IMG/VR virus record: IMGVR_UViG_3300046514_000337
Location: 1 to 64,000 of that record
Origin: a virus
DNA length: 64,000 bases
Strand: one strand, 5' to 3'
Shown here: positions 52,227 through 59,520 of the stretch, piece after piece
Layout of the letters: every line of letters starts with the position of its first letter
How positions within the stretch are numbered: position 1 is the stretch's first letter
Program-made: the position numbers and the translations under genes
The notes under the pieces: generated by a model
The model's input: the letters and a program-made list of their open reading frames with translations, nothing else
What the model was told of the DNA's origin: nothing
Database searches by the model: none

Positions 52227-52789
52227 CAGAACACCACATCCGGCCGCGACACTGGCATTTTGATCGCCCGCTCATTCACGAAGTGCAGGCAGTTCACGCC
52301 GTTGATCGAAAGCCTGAACCCGTTGGCATCACCGCGGCGGAAGATCACCCAGTCATTCACCTCGAACTTGTCGGCGTCGGTCCACGTCAGTTGGGGCGTC
52401 TCCTCGAAACACCGCGCCCCCATCTTCAGCACCAGCCCAACATGGCCCTGGTAGATGTCCTCATCGAGAACCCGATCAGGCCGCTGGATGCTTTCCCACG
52501 GGAACTTGTCGGGCCGCTTGTACACCGCCACCAGAACCGCGTTCAGCGTCACCCGCACCGTATTCAGCGCCCACCCGACTTGATCGCGAATACGCTGCTT
52601 TTCGGACTCAAAGAACGCCATCGCCTCCGCCGTGTTGGGGCCGACCTCGACGCCAGGAACACGCTGCGGCGGGGCATCCTCGGCTTCTGCAGCAGCCATC
52701 GCGGCCGCACGCTGTTCCTCCGCCCGCCGCGCGTTCCGCTCCTGCATCCGCGCCTCACCGATATGCCTCGGCAACACCAAACTAGACAC
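52226..52789 (-). CDS. GroES-like-fold structural/assembly protein, 187 aa
   Basis: A helical N-terminus, then a beta barrel with VGLVLKMGARCFEETPQLTW, FEVNDWVIFRRGDANGFRLS, ending IKMPVSRPDVVF. The order (entry strand, GDWV-like turn, small hydrophobic strands) resembles phage co-chaperonin-like proteins. Could assist capsid folding or be a head component. GTG at 52789 overlaps the upstream stop; SD not ideal. Confidence 0.5.
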   Translation of the reverse strand: MSSLVLPRHIGEARMQERNARRAEEQRAAAMAAAEAEDAPPQRVPGVEVGPNTAEAMAFFESEKQRIRDQVGWALNTVRVTLNAVLVAVYKRPDKFPWESIQRPDRVLDEDIYQGHVGLVLKMGARCFEETPQLTWTDADKFEVNDWVIFRRGDANGFRLSINGVNCLHFVNERAIKMPVSRPDVVF

Positions 52790-53090
52790 CGTACAGCGGC
52801 TCCTTCTTTTCTACGGCCTCGGGCTCGCCGCTCGCCTCGCGCTCAGCCTCCCTGATGGCCTTCAATGCGTTCGAGTACCCGCGCAGTTCCCCTACCGCCT
52901 CGCGATAGGCTTCCAGCGTTGGGAGCGTGCCTTCCGTCAGCGCGCCGCGCACCCGCTCGGAATGCTCCTGCAATAGGCGCGTCAACCGGCCAATGACCGT
53001 CTGCTCGGCGTAGGTCAGCGACGGCTTCGGCTGCGGGATAACCCCCTGTTTGAGAGGCGCCCAGGCGTCGGGGTTGAGATCGATCCTCAT
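52782..53090 (-). CDS. hypothetical helical protein, 102 aa
   Basis: MRIDLNPDAWAPLKQGVIPQ then helices (EQTVIGRLTRLLQEHSERVR, EAYREAVGELRGYSNALKAI). Its ATG directly abuts parS site 2 (53091-53106), so the parS occupies the ribosome-binding position and no SD is seen. Position suggests a head-assembly protein. Confidence 0.55.
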   Translation of the reverse strand: MRIDLNPDAWAPLKQGVIPQPKPSLTYAEQTVIGRLTRLLQEHSERVRGALTEGTLPTLEAYREAVGELRGYSNALKAIREAEREASGEPEAVEKKEPLYGV

Positions 53091-53106
53091 TGTTTCACGT
53101 GAAACA
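53091..53106. other. parS: perfect parS site 2
   Basis: TGTTTCACGTGAAACA, identical to site 1 at 46048-46063, in the 27-bp gap between two leftward genes, immediately upstream of the 102-aa gene's ATG. It is not in a coding region, so codon use cannot explain it. Confidence 0.92.
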
Positions 53107-53117
53107 TTTGGCAGACC

Positions 53118-53672
53118 CTAGTCAATCCGCATCTCTTTCTTTTGGGCAATCGACTTCTCGATCCGCCCCAACCCGCCGCCCGAGCCGGCATCCATCTTCG
53201 GCGGCTTCACCGCGCCGCCGCCCTTCATTCCAGGCGGGCGCATACCGGGCGGCGGTGGCATCCCGCCAGGGGGCGAACCCATCGGACGCGGCGGCATAGC
53301 GCCCGGGGGCATTCCACCCGGCGGTCCACCGGGCGGACCCCCCGGAGGCCCACCCATCTGCGGCATCGGAGGCCGCGCCGGAACCGGAACCGGCACCGCC
53401 TGCGGAGCGGACTGCTGCGCCGGTGGCACCAGCACGTTCACGCTCACATGCGCCTTCCCCTTGTGGCGATCGGCGCGCTTCTTGCTCGCACCACCCTCCA
53501 CCGCCCCACCGTCAGCGTAGCCGGCACGATGATCCGGCTTCGAGTGATGCTTGCCGTGCGTCCCAGTGCGGGCATGGGGCACAGAACCCCCGCGACTTAC
53601 CCCTGCCCGTTCCGCAATCCGCCCACCGCGAGCCTCGGCGCACGCCGAACGCATGCTGCGATAGTCAGTCAT
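53118..53672 (-). CDS. Pro/Gly-rich protein with Gly-Gly motifs, 184 aa
   Basis: Starts MTDYRSMRSACAEARGGRIA at 53672 (alternate ATG at 53687). Motifs EARGGRIAERAGVSRGGS, DGGAVEGG and KGGGAV recur. The centre is a Pro/Gly repeat of the type PPGGPPGG. Low-complexity, probably unstructured. A flexible virion or assembly component is inferred. Confidence 0.5.
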   Translation of the reverse strand: MTDYRSMRSACAEARGGRIAERAGVSRGGSVPHARTGTHGKHHSKPDHRAGYADGGAVEGGASKKRADRHKGKAHVSVNVLVPPAQQSAPQAVPVPVPARPPMPQMGGPPGGPPGGPPGGMPPGAMPPRPMGSPPGGMPPPPGMRPPGMKGGGAVKPPKMDAGSGGGLGRIEKSIAQKKEMRID

Positions 53673-53937
53673 GTGATGTCCTTCCATCAAAGACGGCAGT
53701 TCCGTCCTTATCAAGATATAGCGGTGGAACCGAGGGCCGGACCGGCGGGACAAGCTCTATTGGCCCTCCGTGCAGCTTCATCAACGCATCCATCGCCGCA
53801 ATGAGGTAATCCGTTGGATCACGCAACCCAACCCGCAACGGTTTCCCATCCTCCCCGATACGGCAACGCATCCCATTCTTTAGTGCCTGCGCCACTTGGC
53901 TGGCAGCCTCGAATGCAATGGATGCCTCAGCCATCAC
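53665..53937 (-). CDS. hypothetical protein, 90 aa
   Basis: Helical N-terminus (MAEASIAFEAASQVAQALKN), then GLRDPTDYLIAAMDALMKLH and PPLYLDKDGTAVFDGR. Coupled to neighbours by 4-bp and 8-bp overlaps. No family. Confidence 0.5.
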   Translation of the reverse strand: MMAEASIAFEAASQVAQALKNGMRCRIGEDGKPLRVGLRDPTDYLIAAMDALMKLHGGPIELVPPVRPSVPPLYLDKDGTAVFDGRTSHD

Positions 53938-54254
53938 GCACTCCCCTGCAGGTTGTCGAGAATTGCAGCCTGTTCGGCCCAGTTCGTCACAGCCTCGAAC
54001 GCCTCATCGCACATGCAATGAACCTCCAAAAACACGTCCGCCCCGGTTACAGACCGCAACACCGGGAATTTGCGAACGATGCCCTCGATTAAGTCCAACA
54101 GCGTCAGCCCGCGGTCATAGAGCGCGGCAATTTCCTCGGGAACCTCAGCACCGCAGGCGACTGCCATATCGAGAACAGCACGAGAGCATTCCCGCTGTTC
54201 CGCTCCCGCAGCAAGCAACGCCTGCAAGCGCTCTTCGTGCGACCGCTCAACCAT
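53934..54254 (-). CDS. hypothetical protein, 106 aa
   Basis: An acidic helical protein (ALYDRGLTLLDLIEGIVRKF; CMCDEAFEAVTNWAEQAAIL). Cys-Met-Cys but no zinc pattern. Overlaps neighbours. No family. Confidence 0.5.
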   Translation of the reverse strand: MVERSHEERLQALLAAGAEQRECSRAVLDMAVACGAEVPEEIAALYDRGLTLLDLIEGIVRKFPVLRSVTGADVFLEVHCMCDEAFEAVTNWAEQAAILDNLQGSA

Positions 54255-54507
54255 CGGACACCCATAGGCGCTTCCACTGCCGCGCCCGACCCTTCACCCT
54301 GTCGCCCCCGTAATCCATGAAAGCAACCAGCGTGTCGCCCAGCACCCGCCAGCGGTACGGGCCCTGGTCGTAAACAACCTCGCCATTCGTGCCCGCCCAT
54401 CGCGCGGCTTTCGCCGGAATGGGCGGGACATCAGCCCGGGAAATGAAGACACAGCCCTCTGGCATCATGTCCCGGTGCCCGAGATCAATGATTAGCGTTA
54501 CGCTCAC
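54247..54507 (-). CDS. hypothetical protein, 86 aa
   Basis: Mixed alpha-beta, aromatic-rich (YDQGPYRWRVLGDTLVAFMD), C-terminus basic (GRARQWKRLWVSDG). ATGA overlap upstream and 8-bp overlap downstream. No family. Confidence 0.5.
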   Translation of the reverse strand: MSVTLIIDLGHRDMMPEGCVFISRADVPPIPAKAARWAGTNGEVVYDQGPYRWRVLGDTLVAFMDYGGDRVKGRARQWKRLWVSDG

Positions 54508-55211
54508 GCGCCCGCCGGCACCGCCGCCGTTGTCTCGAAACTCCCAGAGACACCCGACACGCCAGGATTGGCACGATCACGAACCGCCAGCACATGCGAT
54601 CCAGCCGCCGGCGCCGCTGCCTTGAACGACCACTTCTCCGCTTCGATAGTGGCACCCTCCGCCGGGACCCACCCGCTGCCGTCGAACTCGTAATCCAGCG
54701 CAGCCGGTGCTGCACCAGCATACGTGCCGGTGTAGGTCGTCTCAGTCCCCGCCACTGCAGCAGCCGGCAGATCAACCACGATGGCCTCCTTACCCACGAC
54801 CGGCGCCGTACCCGCAAAAAGTGCGTGGACATCCGTCGCCAGCACCGCGATCGTACAGTTACCGCGCGCCGCAACGCCAGCCTTCGCTGCCAGTTCGAGA
54901 TCCAGAAGATCAGCCGCCGTCGGCTCCGTCGCCCGCCAAACCGTCCATTCGAGGTTGCCCTCAACGTAGAACTCCACGAGGAACCCAACCTTCTGCCGAC
55001 CGCTCCTGACGACGATCGTAGGCAGAACCACCGGAAGAGCCTCCCGCGCCTTCTCCGCCGCCGCAGCGCGCTCCTCCGCCGCCGCCTGCTTCTCCTTGGC
55101 CGCGGCATCGGCCTTGGCCTTCACCGCATTCGGATCGCTGCCAACCGCCGCCGACGGCGTAGGGATGGGCGGCCAGATCGTAGCGGTCGGCGTAGTGAGG
55201 GTCGTTGACAT
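54504..55211 (-). CDS. coiled-coil plus Ig-like protein, 235 aa
   Basis: Residues about 30-65 are an Ala/Glu/Lys coiled coil (AKEKQAAAEERAAAAEKARE). A beta region follows, and residues about 150-225 are the same Ig-like module as in two exported proteins (TYTGTYAGAAPAALDYEFDG ... GSHVLAVRDRANPGVSGVSG). No signal peptide. Probably displayed on the head. Ig-like domains in phage virions commonly bind surface glycans. Confidence 0.6.
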   Translation of the reverse strand: MSTTLTTPTATIWPPIPTPSAAVGSDPNAVKAKADAAAKEKQAAAEERAAAAEKAREALPVVLPTIVVRSGRQKVGFLVEFYVEGNLEWTVWRATEPTAADLLDLELAAKAGVAARGNCTIAVLATDVHALFAGTAPVVGKEAIVVDLPAAAVAGTETTYTGTYAGAAPAALDYEFDGSGWVPAEGATIEAEKWSFKAAAPAAGSHVLAVRDRANPGVSGVSGSFETTAAVPAGA

Positions 55212-55273
55212 GCTATTTAGCCTCCTGATGCCGGGGAACTACCCGGAGTTGTAGGGGAAGATAGCGGGTTGCC

Positions 55274-55528
55274 TCAAGCTCGTGCATCCCAAAACCAATA
55301 ACGACGGTTGCCATCGCGGGCATACATCAGATTCGAGAGCCAATCGCCCTCAAACCATGTTTGAACGCCATCAGCGCGTCGCTTAATGTCCAATTCCTTC
55401 CGGGGATGAAGCTCCGCCAGAAGATCGCGGCCGTTCACATGGCTGAAACTGGCATGTACAAGCGCATCAAAGCGCTTTTGCTTCTCGTCCGCCGACAGAG
55501 CCAGTAATTCAGCTTTGGTAGCCATCAT
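55274..55528 (-). CDS. hypothetical protein, 84 aa
   Basis: MMATKAELLALSADEKQKRF, then HASFSHVNGRDLLAELHPRK and a Trp-rich C-terminus (RYWFWDARA). The ATG starts at the last base of the portal stop. No family. Confidence 0.55.
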   Translation of the reverse strand: MMATKAELLALSADEKQKRFDALVHASFSHVNGRDLLAELHPRKELDIKRRADGVQTWFEGDWLSNLMYARDGNRRYWFWDARA

Positions 55529-57948
55529 TATGGCCCTCCCCCCGGTTGAGGTCGCGTTGCCAGTCCAGCCGCAGCAACAGCGTGGTCGTCCGCGTGCGCA
55601 ACCATCTCGTGCTGTAGCCTCAATCTCTCCGTCTGCTCGCGCGTCATATCGATCTCGGTCTTCGCCGCACGATCCGCCGCACGGTCCTGGCTCTCGACCA
55701 TCGCCTCGTGCGCCCGCAACTGCTGATCGGCCCCAACCGCCGACCCTTCCGCCGCCGTCTTCTGCGTCTGCGCCCCCAGCAGCGGCACCTTCGCATCGGC
55801 CTCCTTCGCCCGCGCCTGCGCCGTCGCAATCGACGCCTGCGCCTGCATCATCTTCGCCTGCGTCGCCTGCGGATCCGGTGGCTTCGCGCCGGCCCCACCA
55901 GCCGCCGCTGCCTGCTGCGCCTGGAACGCCTCGAACTCCTCCTGCGTGTTCAGAAGCGAGTCCGTGCTCGTGACACCCATGCCGCGCAGAACCCACTCCG
56001 CCGTAGGCACCACCTTGAACACCCCCGGCGGTGTCTGCAGCGCCATCTGGAACACCGCCATCCGCTGCATCACCCGATGCAACATCGACGGCGTATTCGG
56101 ATCAGCCGCCGGCACCAGATCGTAATCGTCCAGCGCCGCCAGCAGCGTAGCCTCATCCCACTGACGCGCCGGCTTCTTATTGTGACGCCAAAACGCCTCC
56201 GGGTCCTCACGCAACCGCTCGGCAATCAGCCCAAACTCCTCCGCCTGCGCCGCATGCAGCCGCTTAAACACCGCACCCGTCAGCTTCGTCGCCTCGATGA
56301 TGTTCGCCATCACCGTCCCGACCGGAGCGTTCTGCACACCCTCGCCCGTCGGTACATTCGGCCGCGACCCCACCCGAGCCGCCGCCTGCGCCACATTGTC
56401 CAGCAGCGACAACCCCGCAGGCTGCGGCCCCTTGTACGGCAGCGGCGAGATCATGTTCCCGATGGGCTGCCCACCAGTCTGAATCGGAACACCGGCCCCA
56501 GGCGCAACCCGGAAGATGTTCGTCAGTTGCTTCCCCAGCACATCCACATACAAAAAGCCCGGGAAGTTGGAAAACATCATCGAATCGAGCATCAGCCGCC
56601 ATCCGGCCGTCAGTGCCATCGTCGTATTGCCGAGGATGTGCATCAGCCCGATGCCGTAAAAACTAAGGACCGGCGCAAACGAATACTTCACAAACGTCCG
56701 CCGAGCCGCAAAGTCCTTGTCGCCAGGCATCCAGTCGCGCCGAATCTCGAACACCTGTCGACTGTCCCGGTCCATCGATACCTTGTACGGGCGCGGCACC
56801 CGGATTTCGCCGTCGTCCGTAAACCCGCCACCGTTCCCCGGCGCCCCATCATCCAACCCACGGATATTCAGTTTCGTATAGCACTCCCAGACCGTGTGCG
56901 GCTTGTCTTCAGGACGCTGCGCGCTGCGATCATACCCCTGCGCCTCAGCCACAGCCTCCTGCACAGGATTCTGCACATACAGGGGCTGGCTAATCCGCCC
57001 CTCCGCGTATACCCCCGCTTCCATCAGCTTCAGGATATCGTCCTTCAGCTTCTCCATTTCGTGCGTTACTCGCGGCGCATTCGCCGTGTCAGTCACACCA
57101 GCATCGACAATCAGATCCTTGGAACTGATGCTCTCGCTCACCGGACGACGCCGCAGTGGGCAGTTGAACACCTTCTTAAACGCACATCCCAGCAACCCAA
57201 CCACGAACGCCATCTGGTCAGTATCTGGGTAATACTCCGTCGCCGTATTCGTCAGAAAGTGGTTCAGGTCCTTCTCGAGATCCGCCGCCAGCTCATCGCC
57301 CATATCCAGGGCTGGGCCGCCGTTGTGCCCCATCCCGGCTTCGTTCGCCGCCATAACAGCCTGAACCGCCGTATCCACGTTCTCCGGCGCGATCACACCA
57401 GCCGTCGCCATCGCCTGCACAGCGAACCGAACAACCTCCTCCGGCACCCCACTCGGAGCCGTGGCGTCGTTCCGCACCTTTACCGGACCATCCGCCGGCA
57501 GCATCTCACCCCTGAAATCCGACTGAAACCCAAGACACGCCTCGAGCAGCAGCGGATGCCGAACCGTGCTCATCCCCTCCAGAGGCGCACCACTCCCACC
57601 CGCATCGCTCCGCGGCGGCTCCAACCGCAGCCCAAGCATCCGAATGGCCTCGGCCGTCATCTCCATCACCCCGCGCCGGCTGGCGATGTCCGCCGTCACC
57701 CCGCGCCAGACCTCATCCCCGATCCGCGCCACCTCGTTCTGGTCCAGCACGTCCACCAGGTTCGCGAAGTGCTTCCCGTTCCCCGCACGCTTCGCCGGTC
57801 GCCACTCTTCCTCGGGCAGTTCGTCGATCGAGTTGTCGTCGTTGAGGATCAGCAGGCCGCCGGTATCGGGGTTGACCGTCCCCTCGCGCCCGTCCGGGGC
57901 GGTACCGTACTCGGTGTCCTCACGGGGGCGGAGGTTTACGACGACCAT
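55528..57948 (-). CDS. portal protein, 806 aa
   Basis: Large P22/podovirus-type portal. N-terminus acidic; the central part has LDSMMFSNFPGFLYVDVLGK and IFRVAPGAGVPIQTGGQPIG, followed by a helical region (HRVMQRMAVFQMALQTPPGV) and a long C-terminal coiled coil (about residues 690-790), the barrel-type extension found in portals with short tails. Position between terminase and scaffold genes fits. Length is at the upper end for portals. Confidence 0.8.
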   Translation of the reverse strand: MVVVNLRPREDTEYGTAPDGREGTVNPDTGGLLILNDDNSIDELPEEEWRPAKRAGNGKHFANLVDVLDQNEVARIGDEVWRGVTADIASRRGVMEMTAEAIRMLGLRLEPPRSDAGGSGAPLEGMSTVRHPLLLEACLGFQSDFRGEMLPADGPVKVRNDATAPSGVPEEVVRFAVQAMATAGVIAPENVDTAVQAVMAANEAGMGHNGGPALDMGDELAADLEKDLNHFLTNTATEYYPDTDQMAFVVGLLGCAFKKVFNCPLRRRPVSESISSKDLIVDAGVTDTANAPRVTHEMEKLKDDILKLMEAGVYAEGRISQPLYVQNPVQEAVAEAQGYDRSAQRPEDKPHTVWECYTKLNIRGLDDGAPGNGGGFTDDGEIRVPRPYKVSMDRDSRQVFEIRRDWMPGDKDFAARRTFVKYSFAPVLSFYGIGLMHILGNTTMALTAGWRLMLDSMMFSNFPGFLYVDVLGKQLTNIFRVAPGAGVPIQTGGQPIGNMISPLPYKGPQPAGLSLLDNVAQAAARVGSRPNVPTGEGVQNAPVGTVMANIIEATKLTGAVFKRLHAAQAEEFGLIAERLREDPEAFWRHNKKPARQWDEATLLAALDDYDLVPAADPNTPSMLHRVMQRMAVFQMALQTPPGVFKVVPTAEWVLRGMGVTSTDSLLNTQEEFEAFQAQQAAAAGGAGAKPPDPQATQAKMMQAQASIATAQARAKEADAKVPLLGAQTQKTAAEGSAVGADQQLRAHEAMVESQDRAADRAAKTEIDMTREQTERLRLQHEMVAHADDHAVAAAGLATRPQPGGGP

Positions 57949-58244
57949 CAGGCCGCCACCTCATACATCGTGTCCGTTACCGTCACCAGATGCCCAACGG
58001 CGGGTTTCCACTTAACAAAACCGCAGTCCAAAGCGTGGCGGAAGCCAGCCTCAGTCGCAACGAGTTCTATGCGGCCATCCGCAGCGTCGCGCGCCTCACA
58101 CAACCCGGCGTCAATCAACTCCATAACAGACGATAAACTACCCGCGTCAACCTTCCACCGGCCTAGCACCACGGCCTCCTGCAGTATCGCCACATGGTGA
58201 CGACGAAGGGGTTCGACGCCGATCATAAACCCGCCAGTTACCAC
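57948..58244 (-). CDS. hypothetical protein, 98 aa
   Basis: Helical segments (LSSVMELIDAGLCEARDAAD, then ATEAGFRHALDCGFVKWKPA) suggest a winged-helix-like fold, but no motif is decisive. Its stop overlaps the portal ATG. No family. Confidence 0.5.
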   Translation of the reverse strand: MVTGGFMIGVEPLRRHHVAILQEAVVLGRWKVDAGSLSSVMELIDAGLCEARDAADGRIELVATEAGFRHALDCGFVKWKPAVGHLVTVTDTMYEVAA

Positions 58245-58280
58245 ACCACAGCCGAGATGTCACCCAATCCGTTCAGACGC

Positions 58281-58553
58281 TCACCACGCCTCACGCTCCA
58301 GTAGATCCTCGTGCCACCAGTTCTCCAACCATGGGTCCAAAATAAAACCGGCAGCCGCCACTTCTTCCGCCGTCACCCAGCCGTCAAGGATCGCCTCCCG
58401 GAAAATAACCGGGCGGTTCAGAAGATAAGCACGCAGAAACTTCCGACGGACAGATCGCTCAGCGTCAGTCGCATCGGGGGGAAGGCACAGTTGAATACCC
58501 ACCGACCGCGCCAATTCTGCGGCCAGATGCGATTCTTGCCAGACGCCCATCAC
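58281..58553 (-). CDS. hypothetical protein, 90 aa
   Basis: Helical, Trp-rich C-terminus (DPWLENWWHEDLLEREAW). The N-terminus has AAELARSVGIQLCLPPDATD. Overlaps the upstream stop. No family. Confidence 0.5.
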   Translation of the reverse strand: MMGVWQESHLAAELARSVGIQLCLPPDATDAERSVRRKFLRAYLLNRPVIFREAILDGWVTAEEVAAAGFILDPWLENWWHEDLLEREAW

Positions 58554-58858
58554 TCAATCTCCAACTCCGCCGCGTGCAGCCGCCCCAGCCGCCGCCCCAC
58601 CCCCGCCACATTCGGCGACGGAAGCCACTCGTCCGTCCGCAGCGGGCCAGCACGAACCATGTCCCCCGTGATCCGCCCGTAGATCCCACGCCCCGCCTCG
58701 ATCATCGCATCCTGCTGCGCCATCCGCCCCTCAGCCGCCCACTTCTGTCGCACGTAGGCCGCCTCCGTCTCCCGCGCTACCTCCGCCATCCGCTCACGCC
58801 ACGCCGCCAAATCCTCCCGATACTGGCGAGCAAACATACGGGCGCGAGCGGGGTTCAT
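58550..58858 (-). CDS. coiled-coil protein, 102 aa
   Basis: Strongly charged helices (REDLAAWRERMAEVARETEA), then GRITGDMVRAGPLRTDEWLP. Sits in a run of tiny coupled genes between terminase and portal. No family. Confidence 0.5.
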   Translation of the reverse strand: MNPARARMFARQYREDLAAWRERMAEVARETEAAYVRQKWAAEGRMAQQDAMIEAGRGIYGRITGDMVRAGPLRTDEWLPSPNVAGVGRRLGRLHAAELEIE

Positions 58859-59061
58859 GCCAAAGCAGGCTTCAGAGCATCAATCGCCGCCCGCGCGGCC
58901 GCGTCCTCCACGCCCGCCTCCCAACGCGTGTAGATCAACCCATACTTCCCGCAATTGCCGCACCCATTCACGCAGGCAATGCTCGTCCCCTCGTGAACCT
59001 CACTCTCCCACCCGCATTGGCGACACGAGAAAACAGTGCGGTTTTCGCGCCCAGTGCGCAT
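58855..59061 (-). CDS. zinc-ribbon protein, 68 aa
   Basis: CRQCGWESEVHEG then CVNGCGNCGKYG: Cys set of a small zinc ribbon. ATG at 59061 starts at the last base of the upstream stop. Function unknown. Confidence 0.6.
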   Translation of the reverse strand: MRTGRENRTVFSCRQCGWESEVHEGTSIACVNGCGNCGKYGLIYTRWEAGVEDAAARAAIDALKPALA

Positions 59062-59354
59062 CACCCCAACCCCTCCATCAACTTCCCAACACACTCAGGC
59101 ACCGGATACACATCCCCCAAGTCAAACAACTCCGCCACCAGCCGATCCCGCTCCGCCAAATCCACACCTCCCACCATCTCGCCCCTCCTCACACGCCGCA
59201 CCAACTCATACGACCAGCCCCCAGCAACGGGCAGCGCACGTACATGATCCACAATCCACAACTCCCCACCAATCTTCGTCACATACCGATGCCGCCGAAA
59301 TACCAACTCCCCACCCGCCGGAGGCAACCACGCCAAGGGTAGAGCGTGCTTCAC
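59061..59354 (-). CDS. hypothetical protein, 97 aa
   Basis: GTG start in a GTGA overlap (59354). Alpha-beta protein (ELVFRRHRYVTKIGGELWIV, then LVAELFDLGDVYPVPECVGK). No family. One of the run of coupled small genes. Confidence 0.5.
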   Translation of the reverse strand: MKHALPLAWLPPAGGELVFRRHRYVTKIGGELWIVDHVRALPVAGGWSYELVRRVRRGEMVGGVDLAERDRLVAELFDLGDVYPVPECVGKLMEGLG

Positions 59355-59515
59355 GCTTCATCCCATGGCAACTCGCCCATCGGGATAGGATCAATCTCGC
59401 AATCCCCATACGTTACCCGAGGCCGACAGCGACCACTCCACTCGCTCTCGCCAACCAGACGAGCCGGCTCACTCACCCGCGTTACATCCTCCCACACTCG
59501 TTCACCCGGGGTCAT
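59351..59515 (-). CDS. 54-aa hypothetical protein
   Basis: MTPGERVWEDVTRVSEPARL from an ATG 6 bp after the terminase stop, ending MGELPWDEA; the TGA overlaps the next GTG. A predicted acidic protein with two Cys. Exact fit between neighbours supports it. Confidence 0.5.
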   Translation of the reverse strand: MTPGERVWEDVTRVSEPARLVGESEWSGRCRPRVTYGDCEIDPIPMGELPWDEA

Positions 59516-59520
59516 GCCGC

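Noticed and set aside
55708-58200. 830-aa rightward open frame antisense to the portal gene
   Set aside because: Arg/His/Leu-rich composition typical of antisense shadow in GC-rich DNA. The portal frame on the other strand has recognisable protein character and coupled neighbours.
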